Shown here: piece by piece, positions 1-12,692 of the stretch
Numbering within the stretch: the first letter of the stretch is position 1
Layout: every line of letters starts with the position of its first letter
Position numbers and translations under genes: made by a program
Notes under the pieces: generated by a model
The model's input: the letters and a program-made list of their open reading frames with translations, nothing else
Told to the model about the DNA's origin: nothing
The model's database searches: none
DNA from: Mytilus trossulus
Taxonomy: Eukaryota; Mollusca; Bivalvia; Mytilida; Mytilidae
Assembly: GCF_036588685.1 (NCBI RefSeq)
Contig: NC_086382.1
Span: forward strand, 70,653,999 to 70,717,998
Direction: 5' to 3'
Length of the DNA: 64,000 nucleotides

Positions 1-1548
1 TTAACAATGTGCAAATATTAGTTAACTGTTTAATCAGAACTTTTAATAAGGAATTATGTTTGTTTAATGCTTGAGTAATTACAAAAATCAAAAATTATAA
101 ATCTGGTCTATTTCTGTACAAATATTATATTCCTTTTCTTTTCTTTTATACTGTATAATATTATTCCTGGAAGATCAAGTTCAATAGAATTCTACGCATT
201 TTAAAGGAACATTGGAAACTTCATAAAAGTTCTGTCAATTGTACTTGTCCTTCATTCATTGATTTATACCCACTCGAGAATACTAAACCAATGTCTATAA
301 ATGTCAATTCCCAAGATGCATCACACTTAAATGTAGCATCAACTAAAGTACTGATGTCCTATTGCTTCTATTAGGTTAAATAGTTATCTGTTTTTCAAAA
401 ATATTTTTGTATTTTTTAGGTATATGTCAAATGAATCTGAAGGTATAATATTAAATGAATGTGACTGAACAATATTGAAAGTCTGCATGTCACAACCACA
501 ATGTATCTTACTAAATATGGGTAATCAAATTTATAAATTAAAGCTTTCGTTGTGTGAAGGTCAAGGACAACAATTGCTTAAAGTGTACAACAATTCTAGC
601 TATGTGCAAGGGTGACAATATGCCAAACACAAGTATTAATTGTGGCAGTCAGAACTTTGTGAAGAACAAAATATTAGCCTATTCCGAATGAACATATATA
701 AGACAACAATATGGATTTAAGCTGTAGAGTATGTTTGACTGTGACATAATGGTAGTGACAATAGTCTTCAGACTCAAACCATACATAATACTTTGGCTCA
801 GCTGTGACATAATGGTAGTGACAATAGTCTATAGACTCAGACCATACTAATTCTCCTGAGACTATAATTATTACACTCCTGATGATACTTATCTAATGCA
901 TTTCATGCATTATAGGATAACTTTACAGTATTGACTTCCTCAACTGATTAATCTATCATTTAGTATCATATTCAAAGTACTGAATAACATGCAATAAAAC
1001 ATGGATAAAGATCATATATGTTTTATTTCTGTGTTAAGACATTTTGAAAGTGCATCCTTTTATCTGCAGGAGTACATTATCCTGCTTTGGTTTACATTTT
1101 GCATCTGCAAATAAAATAATGCATCCTTGTTCGACTGTTGAATAACATGGTCATAATTGCTTAAAAAAAGACTGTACATCATCCGAGGGACACAGATGAT
1201 GTTCCTGCTTACACATAATGTAGCATTGTGTGTGAGTATCATGACATTTGGTTGAGGCAACTAAAGTTAGAGAAAGCGAACAAACTTTGGGAGGCACATG
1301 TAGGGGATGGATATTGAGGGTACCATTTACTGCTCCTTAATTCCCTGTGGAGGATACATATAAATAAAAACATTAAAACTCTTATGATAACAAGTAGGCA
1401 AGTTCAAAGCATGCTGAAAAAGAAGCAAAAAGGACACTAAAGAGGATAACCAAATCCTAAAGTGTAATAATCCACCCTCATATTGTGCTCTATTATATAT
1501 GTGTATGAGGGATATATATATAGTGTATATTGGTCATAACGTAAGATC
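1..1548. other. Non-coding AT-rich stretch
   Basis: No open frame here looks like a protein and no splice-bounded exon was recognised. The only local structure is an imperfect duplication at 737-846, where a segment beginning CTGTGACATAATGGTAGTG occurs twice about 64 bp apart. If the exon at 9950-10214 belongs to a gene continuing to the left, this is probably intronic. Confidence 0.5.
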
Positions 1549-1706
1549 CAGTGGCGGATCGAGGAATTTTAAAAGTGGGAGCCCACTGACTGACCTAAGA
1601 GGGGGCCCGCTCCAGCCATGCTTCAGCGATTCCCTATATAAGCAACCAATTTTATTCCCAAAAAGAGGGGGCTCGGGCCCCCTGCCCCCCCCTAAATCTG
1701 CCTCTG
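1549..1706 (+). mobile_element. MITE, GTGGCGGATC-ended family (copy 1)
   Basis: The element begins CAGTGGCGGATCGAGG and ends AAATCTGCCTCTG. The two ends are imperfect inverted repeats, followed inward by G-rich and C-rich blocks (GGGGGCCC and GGGCCCCCTGCCCCCC). The internal word CCATGCTTCAGCGATTCCCT is shared with the copies at 26492, 27963 and 39135. It is a short non-coding DNA-transposon-like element of a type dispersed in mollusc genomes. The open frames on both strands follow from its composition and are not genes. Confidence 0.75.
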
Positions 1707-3556
1707 AGATCAAGAAAACCCATAAACAATCCTGCAGTATTTCCCTTTCAATGTTAATCAATTAACAGCAATTTGTTTGAAATGACCATAAAAAAGTTAA
1801 AATCAATGTATTCTAGATTGCTCCTATGTTGCTTATTATAAGTATTACGAGCTGTTATATACCATAACCTACATTAAAGCTTTAAGTCTATCTATATTCC
1901 CTTGACACAACCAATTGTCTCCCCTATAACTCAATTACAAAACCAAAAGGAATTAAAGAACTTTAAACAATCACATATTTCACAGATAATTGTGCTTTCC
2001 TTAAAGTGTCACAACGTTTGGTACTAATAAAAACCAATGAAAAAAGAACAAGAGTATTTTCAAGCACTTTTGACATTTCGAAGACAATTTTACGAAATCA
2101 ATAACAATTCTTTTAGCCACAGAAACAGACAAAAGATAATGGTTTTAATGGTTTACCATTTATCATATCTTAAACATAAACAATTTTCCTGACAGAAAGA
2201 GCCTAAGATGAACATATAATTATTGTTAAAACAATTTCATCAGAAAATATATCAGAATATGTAGGTTACAGTTATACAGTCTGTGCTGGCTAGAAACCCT
2301 GTGATACAAGAAAGATAACTCTATATTCTAAACTTTTCTAGTGTAACTACTAGTTTTTGATGGGATTGTTATTAGTTTATGGATTAGATGCATAAGCTTC
2401 ACATATCTTAGGGGCATTTAAGCCCTGTAGATAAATGAGATATGAGACAATTAAGTCTGATTTACATAGAAGTCAAATAAATTAATATTTTATCTTTTCT
2501 CTTTTGTTCTTAAAAGAGCAATTAGTTTAGATAAAACAGGAAAAGTGTCATTATCTCAGATTTTCCAGATGCATTAACACTTTTAGAACATGGTTTTATA
2601 GTTATGTGTTTGGAATGAAATTTTAATTGTAATTTTTTATGTGACATAAAATTGATGCCTAAATATTACTGATTTGGTATGGCTGTACTATCGTGTCTCT
2701 TTTTGGTTTAATTGCCAAAATCTGAACTTTTGCTGATAAATGAAATGAATGTTGCATCCTATTTCAGATTACTGTTAATACAGATAGAATTGTTTCTCCA
2801 TGTACAAATTAATCAAAATCTTTGACAACTGCTACCACAAATGCCACCATGCCCCAAATATCCACCATTTCTCCTTTCTGCGACTATTAAGGCAGGGGAG
2901 ATAACAAAAGTACATGATAACTTTCTATACTAAAATCAATACTCCTCAAGTGAAAGTCACTTTGATTCAGGGTACTTTTCCAAATGGAAAAATTTATTTT
3001 CTATGCCTGACAATTTATCAACAGCTCCTAATCAAATATTACAACAGAATTGATCATTTGCAGGAATATTGTTTAACACTTGAATGGGTTAATGCTGTAA
3101 TATAAATGTCAAACAAATGAAAAGATATGTCATTTCATGAGGGACATAAAGAGGATAGTTTGAGTGAACAGAAGTAATTTTGTCTTGAGTTAATTTTTAA
3201 CAGAAATCTTTGTTAATCACCATGTCTTAGGAATGATGTGTCAATGACTAAATCCTAGGCCTGTTTTCACTATCAAATATGATCTCCAAAACCCTTGTCA
3301 AAAAGAAAAGTTTGAAAAAAAACACAAATTCAATTGTTTAATAACTATATAGCTAATAAGATTGAGAAAGGAAATGGTGAATGTGTCAAAGCGACACAAA
3401 GGTGAGTGAAAAAACTATGTGAATTAAGTTTTTTATCCTTCATTGAACTTTTAATGTCGTCCCTAACAAATGCCAGAGGCTTCTGACTTGGGACAGGCGC
3501 AAAATTGGTACTCAATTTCTATTGTATGAGACTATTGGAATCAAATATCCACATAT
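1707..3556. other. Non-coding AT-rich stretch
   Basis: I see no gene. Near 3474-3506 a short piece reading CCAGAGGCTTCTGACTTGGG matches the end of a repeat common in mussel genomes, whose other parts appear around 5925-6240. The rest shows no recognisable structure. Confidence 0.5.
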
Positions 3557-3712
3557 CCATAGCCAGGGGGATCTGGAGGGTCCGACCCCACCCCACCCCA
3601 CCCCCTCCTTGAAACCAAAAAGCACTGTTAAAGTCAATGTTCTATTCAAATTGTGACTGTTAATGTCGAATTCATGGGTAAAAAAAATAACCTTGGAAAT
3701 TCCTGGCTATGG
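3557..3712. mobile_element. MITE with CCATAGCCAGG terminal inverted repeats
   Basis: The 156-bp element opens with CCATAGCCAGG and closes with CCTGGCTATGG, a perfect 11-bp inverted repeat. A C-rich block of repeated ACCCC lies inside the left end. It has no coding capacity. The symmetric ends and small size fit a non-autonomous DNA transposon; the family name is not known to me. Confidence 0.7.
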
Positions 3713-5009
3713 GCCTGATCCATGAAATACCTTTTTATCTTCAGACCATGAAAATTGGTACTCATGAAAATAAATGAATTCACAGTAGTTAATGTTGCTA
3801 TAAAAAAAAAATGTTGCTATAAAAACAACTTAAAAAAGTTTGACCAATGTTCATAGAAAACTAAGTGACTGTGATAGGAACAAAGAGGCTTTATTTTATC
3901 ATCCTTCTTAATCTAGGTTTCCTGTATAACTGGGACATGGAATTAATATGAGCTTCCAGACAGAGATTACTACTCAAAACATCAAACAATACACTTGACC
4001 TTATGACACCACAATTAAGAGAATAGCACAAAGTTCTTCCCCTATTGATCCATTTATAGTTTTTCTTCCTGCTAAAGAAATAAATCAACAAATTTTACTG
4101 CAGAAGCTATCTCAGAAATTGAATTAAATTGACAAAGCTGTAAATGCAATCTCAGTAATTACTGGAATAACTGACTTTTACTGGAAATGGACTGTCATAA
4201 TTCATGGTAAACCAAGAGAATTATAAATAAAGGATGAAAGGCTTTAAAAACACTCTCTTTCGTTGGTGCAAAAAGATCACTTTTACACCTCAGATTTTAT
4301 CTTTGTACTGACAAAAACATTTATTGAGAGTAAAATATTCCCAACATCCTTAGTATAATTGGTAGTGTATGACCGAGTTTCAATTGATCTGTTAATAATT
4401 GATAATCCTATAAATTGTAATTAAATTACAAATGTTTAATATTGTGGATTAAATGCATCCTCACAAACAGCCAGAGATGTATCTATAATTATAACCAACT
4501 ACTTCTGGGCTATTTTTCTCTAATTCAATTCATTTTAAAAAATCAATCAGTGTGTCACTGGTTTTCCAGCCTTGTATACAAAGAGGGATAACTCAAAGAA
4601 AATTTCAGAAAACAAATATCATATGGCAAATAGGTTTTAAACTTTAGCAGTTTAAACTATCAAAGATAAATCTCATATACTTAATTCAACAATTCAAAAA
4701 TTCAAAGGATAAAATGGGTAAAACATAACTTGAATTCTTATCTTGACATGACTTTCTCCCTTAAGTGACCCTCATGATACAAATTTATTAATATCATAGG
4801 TAAATCAACTGACCCATTACAAATTAACAGATTATAAAGAGCAAATATTTTCACTTGTCCCCCACCCCCTCCCATCTATTTAAAAAACATCAACAATTTC
4901 TCCAACCCTGTTTTACCTGTTCAATCTCTTCAAATTCATGAGTTGCCACTGGACATTAAGAAACCAACAATCTATCAATCAATCAAATTCACCTCTATAC
5001 TTCAGATTT
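3713..5009. other. Non-coding AT-rich stretch
   Basis: No gene or clear repeat seen. A tRNA-like A-box (near 4351) has no properly spaced B-box and was rejected. Confidence 0.45.
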
Positions 5010-5338
5010 TTATGCCCCATTTATGAGCATTATTTTTTCTGGTCTGTGCATCCGTTCATTCTTCCGTCCGTCTGGTTGTTCATCCGTCTGTTCGTTTATC
5101 CGTCTGTTTGTTCATCCATCTGTTCGTTCGTCTCTCTGTCCCACTTCAGGTTAAAGTTTTGGTTGAGGTAGTTTTTGATGAAGTTGAGTCCAATCAACTT
5201 GAAACTTAGTGCACATCATCTTTATGATATTTTTTTTAAATTTTAAAGCCAAATTAGAGATTTTACCCTATTTTCACTGTCCACTAAACATAGAAAATGA
5301 TAGTGCGGATGGGGCATATGTGTACTGGGGACACATTA
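5010..5338 (-). mobile_element. Pearl-like element, GGGGCATAA-ended family, reverse copy
   Basis: Read on the minus strand this matches the element at 50648-51130. One end carries the TGTCC-CAGTACAC-ATGCCCC block, the middle has the AAGTTTCAAGTTGATTGGAC and AAAACTACC words, and the other end has a degenerate GAACGGACGGA tract followed by ATGGGGCATA. It has one core unit. The open frame across it is composition-driven. It is assigned to the pearl class from the order core, tetranucleotide-like tract, short terminal arm. Confidence 0.7.
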
Positions 5339-5920
5339 TTGTTTTCATCATATTTCAAAACTGAGCAGAATTTCTTACCACTTATGAGCTGACATGACTA
5401 ATTTTGGACCACAATTTCAATTTAGAAGTGATTGGTACTGCACAGTGTTTACCAGATTTTTCTTATTATTTTAGCAAACATTCAAATTTAGAAACATTTC
5501 AGATGATGTTTAAAAATGGTTTGTGCAATTAACAAAATAATTTAATGAAATCAGAGATGTTGTCAAGATTTGAGATCACCCAAATGTGAAATTCAGACCC
5601 TCAATCAAAGGTTTTCTAGAAGTTCTACCATTAAAACTTTATAAATTGATAAAAATTGGACATTTTAAATTCAAATTTATAGGAAACTACATTGTATGTA
5701 AAAAGATGTTTGCTCTATGGTTTTGAATTAAAATGAAATAGGTCAGTTACCTACATAATTTGGTCAAAATGAAGTGTGCACTTATTTTCTTGCTTGTTTG
5801 TTTGTTGAAATAAAGTGAAAAGAAAATTTTATAAATATTTTGAGTGATCATCCTATTTATTGGCTTATATAAACCAGGTCCAAAGGACCTTTGGTAGATT
5901 TGTTTATTGTTGGTCAGAAA
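5339..5920. other. Non-coding AT-rich stretch
   Basis: No gene, splice-bounded exon or recognisable repeat seen. Confidence 0.4.
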
Positions 5921-6245
5921 AAAAAATAATATCCCAAGACATACTTATAAAAAAGAAGATGTGGTATGATTGCCAATGAGTCAACTCTTCACTAGAGACT
6001 GAATGACTATAATAAGAAGATATAATTTTTAAAAGTAAACCATTGTAGGTCAAAGTACAGTCTTCAATACAGAGCCTATTATGGCTCACACCGAAATGGC
6101 GAGCTATAAAGGGTCCCCAAAATGACAAGTGTAAAACCATTCAAACAGGAAAACCAACAGTCTAATCTACATAAAAATTGAGAAACGAGAAACACTTATG
6201 AACCACATCAACAAATGACAACCACTGAACAATAAACCATCTTGT
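5921..6245 (-). repeat. Dispersed mussel repeat ending AAGAAGATGTGGTATGA (reverse orientation)
   Basis: The segment starts with AAGAAGATGTGGTATGATTG and CCAATGAGTCAACTCT, then runs through AGTAAACCATTGTAGGTCAA, GAGCTATAAAGGGTCCCCAA and ACAAATGACAACCACTGA. The same words occur at 29860-29992, 33022-33180, 39765-39800, 54015-54090, 59604-59730 and 63340-63490. It is a high-copy family in mussel DNA and transcripts. It has no coding capacity; whether it derives from a SINE or a DNA element I cannot tell. Confidence 0.7.
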
Positions 6246-7183
6246 GGGTTCCTGAGTTAACATGAAAAATATATATATGGTTTTGTAACTAAATTGGTTT
6301 AAAATTATAAACTGAACAATTTGTTGCAATCAAAATTCAATTTGAGCTAAGTATAAAAAATTATTCATACACATTTTCTACGTTTTCAACTGATAAATTC
6401 AAAGTGACTCTTCAACTGATCTCTGAAACTCAACAATCTATTTCTAATGTGTTTTTTCCCATCAATTCTATATTCATCTCACAAGAAGTCAAAAATCTCT
6501 GCATTAATATCTTTTAAATTTGACTTCTTAATCCCACTTAACCTGAGAACTTTGTAAATTACATAAAGTATATGACTTTTTAATGGCAACATATATAACC
6601 CATATCATGTTTAATACTCTTAACATATTTTGGTTTCTATATAAATGGCTAACGAGATCAATCCTGAAGTGTGAAGAGGAGCTTCCTCAATGGAATCTCA
6701 ATTCAAAGTTCAAATATTTGTAAATACAAATACAGATTTAGTAACTTTTGTTTCAGTTTTGAATCTTGCAGAATTACACCTATTAAACTTTGCTAACTAT
6801 AATTTGACGTAAATGCATATTAGGATAAATTCTAATGTAAATAAAATCTTAATAATTCCCACTCTTATCTTTAAATATAAAGCAAACATGAATTGTATCC
6901 TTACAAATATGAACAATAACAGAGGTGTATTTAAACACTTGAAAAATGTTCATTTGTCATAAAAATCAGATTAAAATTGTAGGAGTTTGTAAATAAATAC
7001 ACCCTTCATGAGTCAAGACATTCAAGGGTTATCTCCCATACTTGAAGATAAAATTTACAAATGTATATTTTTATAGATAAAATTTTCAACTGAAATTTTG
7101 TAACCAAATGCAACAACTTGGTAACAATATGGCAACTCGGTTTTGACTCCTTCATGAATGTTAACACTTATTTCAATAACAAT
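6246..7183. other. Non-coding AT-rich stretch
   Basis: No gene or repeat recognised. Confidence 0.4.
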
Positions 7184-7416
7184 AATGAGGGCCCTCATGG
7201 GGTTTTTGATTATGTGATTACTTGGCCGTTTTTTTAATGATTATTTGAATATTAAGCCAAATATTTCATGATTATTTGATTACCTAGGACTGTATTTTTA
7301 GTTTATGATTATTTGATTACTAAAGATAAGCAAATATTTAATGATTATGTGATTATATTGGCAAAAAAAATGGTGATTATGTGATTACTAGGACCCCCCC
7401 CCCCTGAGGGGCCTCA
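7184..7416. mobile_element. MITE with TGAGGGCCC / GGGGCCTCA ends
   Basis: The left end reads TGAGGGCCCTCATGGGG and the right end CCCCTGAGGGGCCTCA, an imperfect inverted repeat. The core is AT-rich and made of repeated TGATTATTTGATTAC / TGATTATGTGATTAC words on one strand. The flanks ATAA on both sides could be a short target duplication. No coding capacity. Confidence 0.65.
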
Positions 7417-9949
7417 ATAATATTAGAAGGGTTTAAAGGAAGTTTTAAGATATTTTTTTTCCAAATAAAGATTTAACTTTTATTTTTCTCTACCTTTCTA
7501 CTAAATCAGCAACTGAACACAAACAATAAGGATAATTTGCTCAATGACCTAATAAATGTACTCTAATATGAAATTTAATATTTTCAGTTTTATAGATTTA
7601 AATGTTTACTATACAAAAAACAAGTGTGAAAAAGAACCATTATATTTTAATATTTACACAAATTAAATCTAATGTCATCTTATATTTTAAACTTTCACCA
7701 GCTTAAGTTACTTCCATTAAATATAACAATGAAGCATTCAATTTTGTTTACATTAAAAGCAAAACAAATTTTGTGTTTAGTCAAATACAAGAAATAAAAT
7801 AAAATACAGTATGATTCCCATAAGCCTATCTCTACAGAAGGTTTTCAATAAACAAATTAAAACTAAACACTTTATTTGCAAGACAAATTTATAAAATTAG
7901 GTTCAGTTTGCTTTAAGTAGTTTGTTTCATTTAAAATTCACAGTTACAATTGCATGATCATTGCAAATGCTATCCTCCACGATTTATCCTAGCAATTTTT
8001 CATTGCACTTGCATTTTCTAATTTAGAATTCAACATAGTGATTAAAGGATATAAAATTGACAACCATTGACTATGTAAAGTCTGTACCTGCAAATTTTTG
8101 TGATAAGAGAATTGTGTAACAGCCATCCGAAAAAAATGTTACATGTTCAAAGTTATTACAATAGTTATCTCCCTTTGTAAAGTTAATTACATGATCAAGT
8201 AAACTGATTCAGCCAGCTTATCTTGATAAAATAATCTCAGAACTTATAGATTCTATACATAATCCTTAAACACAACCTTTTATTACTTCTTTGGTGAATT
8301 ATTGAACGGCTAAAAGCTTCAAACAGCATTCTAACACAAACTTTATCATATAGTGTGAAGATGAACATTTTCTTAATAGTAAATACTGATACTAAAGAGT
8401 GATAGATCTAAAGACCCATCACACAGGTACAGTATAGCATGCCAGCATCAGAAAGCCTTTATTGCAGGTACTGAAAGAAATTTATAATAAATGAAAGCTG
8501 ATAAGGGATAAAGCTGAAAATGCATTAAACACTTAAAGTCATCAACTTCATGTGCTTAATTTCAGGAAGGTCTGATTTTTACATCCTTGGCAAAATGTGA
8601 CATACATTTTATTGGATTTTATTGGATAGACTGACAAATTAATAAAACAAAAAACACAAGACAGACAGACATTCAAAGTATAACCCAAGTTTTTGTAGGA
8701 TTTATATGTTCTTTCAAATTCAGCCCTTATAAAGCCAAGTATTTTTTTGCATACATGTATAGTATAAACTCAGTGTTTCACTAATGTTTTGTAGATTTAT
8801 TTATGAAATGTGATTCATATCAGTTTATCGAAAAAATTGAACAAAAGCCACTATGTTCTGAAACATTTTTTAAAACAAGTTTTGTATATAATCAGGTGAA
8901 TGAAATCTGATAAAAAAAATATGTTTAAGGTAATTTTATAATGACTAAAAGGAACTACTTTTACAAGATTTCCTTAAAAGAATCATATTATTCAAATTTT
9001 TGTAAAATAACAATGGAAAACATCAGGTATAACATGTACTGTTAATAAAACTTTCAGCGTCTAAGAACACTGGATGCGAAATCACACAACTATTTAATAA
9101 ATTCAACAGTCATCATTAAAACATTTCTATCTATTTTTTTTGCAGATGAATTTTCTATCAGATTTACTACTTAATCTTGATCCTCCCTTTCACAGATGAC
9201 CAATTTTTATTTATATATGTCACAACTTCTCTTCAGCTAGGTCTCACAGATCTGCAGTATGTTAATGACCTACTCTACATGTATCAAGGTCACCACATCA
9301 TTCTCCTTATGACCAGAATATAGTCTCCAACACCTATCATAATGGTAACACAGGTTGAAGTGATGTGTAAATATAAGATACTGACCATTACCACTTATTC
9401 AATGACAACTTTGATCTATCTTCTTTCCTATCTCTTTTATAACTGACCACACCAATAAATAACTTTAAATTAAAGTCAACAATATTTATTAGTTTTCTTT
9501 AAGAAGAAGGACATTAATCTTTCCTTTAACTTGAAAAAGGAATTGGTGGGAAAACATCAATGAGACAGCAACCAAACAACAAGGTAAACCAAAACACACT
9601 AAACTATACAAATCAAACAAGAAAATACAGTTGACAAAATTAGAAAATCTACATTGTTTGGTAACAAGTTGAACATTTTTCGATATTTTAATTCTTCATT
9701 CTTTTATTAATACTAACCATATGGTTTAAAAGTATAAAATACAAGGATCTTTATCTTTTTCAACGCATTCACAATTTGTTATGCCACAGCCTTATCAGCC
9801 AAATGCTTTTACAACACCCATTGCTGTATGATGTCAGAGGAGTGAAATTATCAGTGTATATTTCAACAGGAAATCACAGTATATTTTTGCAACTAATGTT
9901 ATAATCAGAAATAATTGGTTTTTTTTAGTTGATGTTTCAAACTACTTAC
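7417..9949. other. Probable intron of the synaptotagmin-like gene
   Basis: This lies immediately 3' (minus strand) of the donor GTAAGTAG at 9949. I found no C2-domain exon in it or further left to position 1, so the next exon of the gene probably lies outside the window. Only AT-rich sequence is visible. Confidence 0.4.
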
Positions 9950-10214
9950 TTGATAGTTTTTCTTCTCAGCATAGGAGACCCAGACTGGAACCCCACTGTT
10001 GAATCTTTGTCCTCCCATGACCTCTTCCCAAGCTGTCTGGTATCCGTGTCCTGTGGTGTATACTTCTGTACCAGTTTATCTACATGTTCTTCGTCACTGC
10101 CACGTTTCTTCTGCCAGCAACACGCACACACAAACACAGCCAACAGAAGAATGAATACAGAAGCTACAGAACTAACCACTGCTAGGACTATCTGCATGGT
10201 GTCGTCCATTGTGC
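9950..10214 (-). CDS. Transmembrane exon of a synaptotagmin-7-like gene
   Basis: An exon of 265 nt. On the minus strand it is preceded by the acceptor TTTATTTAG at 10215 and followed by a consensus donor GTAAGT at 9949, so it ends in phase 2. The first ATG is at 10209 and gives 86 complete codons. Residues 1-5 are short and acidic, residues about 6-27 are one membrane span, and a CACCW cluster follows (a likely palmitoylation site) and then a charged linker. This is the synaptotagmin N-terminal layout. The linker carries LGKR, then TVG, then a basic stretch ending in TIK, in the same order as in vertebrate synaptotagmin-7 as I recall it. Synaptotagmin-7 is a high-affinity calcium sensor for exocytosis. 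No C2 domain is in the window, so the identity is provisional. The ATG may be internal if the acceptor is used from a coding upstream exon. Confidence 0.5.
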
Positions 10215-10500
10215 CTAAATAAAGAAGAACAAGTTTACTTAAAACCCAATACACACAAACACAGCCAGTAGTAGGATGAATACAGAAGCTACAGAACTAA
10301 CCACTGCTAGGACAATCTGCATGGTGTCGTCCATTGTGCCTAAATAAAGAAGAACAAGTTTTACTTAAAACCTATAACACAAAAACACAGCCAGTAGTAG
10401 GATGAATACAGAAGCTACAGAACTAACCACTGCTAGAACGATCTGCATGGTGTCCCCCATCGTGCCTAAATAAAGAACAAGTTTTACTTAAAACCTATAA
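10215..10500 (-). pseudogene. Two partial tandem copies of the transmembrane exon
   Basis: Two further copies of the exon's 5' half follow upstream, with the first ATG at 10333 and 10456 (minus strand), about 120 bp apart. Each repeats the acceptor-side intron sequence (TTTATTTAG), the ATG and the membrane span up to about LLLAVFV, then runs into the intron side of the next unit and meets a stop. The cysteine cluster, the linker and the donor are missing, so neither copy can replace the full exon without a cryptic donor. The coding part is well conserved with mostly single-base changes, which suggests a recent duplication or homogenisation. Confidence 0.65.
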
Positions 10501-12236
10501 CACAAAAACAAAACCAGCAATATATACAACAACATGAAAAGTAGAAGAAATAAGGATATTCAAAGGTTTAGACTACCGGTAATCAATGTTAGAACCAATA
10601 TAATTTGTCTTTCCTTAAATAAACATTTTCTATTGTGTTTTCCAATGCTGTCATTTTTTCTTGCAGACACCTCCGTGAACTTATAACATTTTTTTGATGA
10701 CTGCTTAGTTATTTATTTCTTACAATCAATATATATAAATATAAGTTAATAAGATGTTTTTATATAAGATTCCTTATTATTACCATAGAAGTACACAACG
10801 CCTTGTTGTTTTTCTCTTGTAAAGACATAGTTAATTACAATGATTTACTACTGAAGCTGTCTAACATATCCACTCAATTCAATGGGCATTAATTAGTCTG
10901 ATTCTGTAAGTCATAACTACCTGTAATGGTCACTTTTATGCTCATTTTAATATCATAGGAAGAGGATATAAAATTTTGTCAATGACACAACTATCCATTA
11001 AGACCATTCAGATCTTTAAGACCAAGATGTAAACAATTCAGTTCATTGCCTTATTACACTAAAACATCAATTATATTATCACATGTGTTCCTGATGATTG
11101 ATTATTGGTGCTTTAAAGCCATTTTTATAGTACTACATGAATATATTTTGGGACTCTGTTTCATTAATAGAGTAGCTATAGGCCATAGTGGCTGTGCCCC
11201 CTCTTTTTGGCACTCTTAAATATGGTTGAACACACTGTTATCAGACAAGTGATGTACCATATAGCTGGGGGTTTTTTTGCGGTTGTAAAATTTCACAATT
11301 TTCATTAAATGAGGTGTATGAAATATTTTGGTGGATTCAGTTCTTTTATAAATACCTTTGCATTAGCTCTTTTAAATTGGTGGAATTTATTTTGGAAATT
11401 TTGTTCTATCTGCGAAAATTTACACCCCCAAGAAAATAACCCGCAGTATGTACAAACTACTTCCACTCAGCCCGTAGGCTCCCTGCTACTCAATGAAGAT
11501 GACCAGTATTATAAATAAAAATAGATCAATGGCCTGATAGTTGTCTTCACTAGTAAGGTTCACATATGATATTTACTAATAAAAAGAACACATGTATTAT
11601 TAACTGTATGAATAAAGGTTAACAGATGGTCCAATGTCTCTGAACTGATGGCCTTAGTTAATATGTAAGCCCTCTCCTAAGGTGGTCATTTGTGCATAAA
11701 AAAATATACTAATTTCAATTACACTGGTACTAGCAAAAATTTTATTTTGTCTGGTTTAATTTTCTTCAGAAAATGGATCTGAATCCAAAAATGACAAAAA
11801 TCCCTTATCTAGCATAATAACATTAATGGTACCAATTTTAATGCACCAGATGTGCATTTTGACAATTCATGTCTCCTCAGTGATGCTCTTGGTCAAAAAT
11901 ATTTAATGAGCTGTGGAAAGAATTCAGGATCAAAGTCAATCCAAAACCAGATAAAGAATCAAAGCTAAATTTCAATTTGAAAGATCGATACTTCAAGTTG
12001 TAATGATTTTATAACAGCAAACTACAATCAAAACAATCTCCTAATTTTCCTGCCAGTACCAAAGTACCAATTCAACTGGACTGATGATTATATAATCCTC
12101 ACTAAATACCTCAAAAAATAAATCCTACTTACATCATACAGATTCTAGCTCCATAATAAATCTTAACTTATAGTGTAAAATATGCTCAATACCATTGTGT
12201 TAAAAAAAATTCAACTATGACATGACTTGTAAAGAT
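10501..12236. other. Non-coding stretch, probable intron
   Basis: No exon was recognised. Around 11265-11450 a segment with CTGGGGGTTTTTTTGCGG at one side and AAAATTTACACCCCCAAG plus CCCGCAG at the other resembles a decayed dispersed repeat with inverted ends. Confidence 0.4.
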
Positions 12237-12692
12237 GGTCCGAGACCACCATTGTCGTCCCTTGATTTTCGTTGTTCACAAATATAGTCCCTAGTGTTGA
12301 CAGTGGGTTACTTGCCATTAATTTTTATACCTCTTCCAAATTTATTTCTCCATGTTTAATGCCTCAAATTGCAAGTAGGGGGATAAAATTACACTGTAAA
12401 AAAATTTGGGTCCAGAATTTTAAAGGAAAGTAGTAATTTGGTCCAGCTGAAAAAGGTTGAAAATGAGCACTTCGGAAGCTGTCAAAAGATTTCAAGACGC
12501 CCTAAACATAAAATTGTCCATATTTTGAGTTAGAGGCGATGAAGTTTTCTATAATTTTGATATAATTTGTCCCAAAAGTAGTACAACACACTGTAAAAGT
12601 TTCTTTGAGAAAGCGCAGGTGGGATTTTTTTTATTTTCATTTATGTTCTAAAAGAAATGCACTACGAATTAATTGTGTTCTCGGACCTAAGA
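12237..12692 (+). repeat. Left 456-bp terminal direct repeat
   Basis: Begins GGTCCGAGACCACC and ends CTCGGACCTAAGA. The only difference seen from the right copy is in the TTTCTCCATG / TTTCTTCATG word. Confidence 0.85.

Noticed and set aside
1534..1765. Open frames on both strands of 75 and 88 residues
   Set aside because: They are translations of the GC-rich MITE at 1549-1706, and the same frames recur at other copies.
4340..4400. tRNA-like A-box (TTAGTATAATTGGTAGTG)
   Set aside because: No B-box at the right distance and no cloverleaf can be drawn.
5904..6140. 78-residue minus-strand ORF
   Set aside because: It lies entirely in a dispersed mussel repeat that is found several times in the window.
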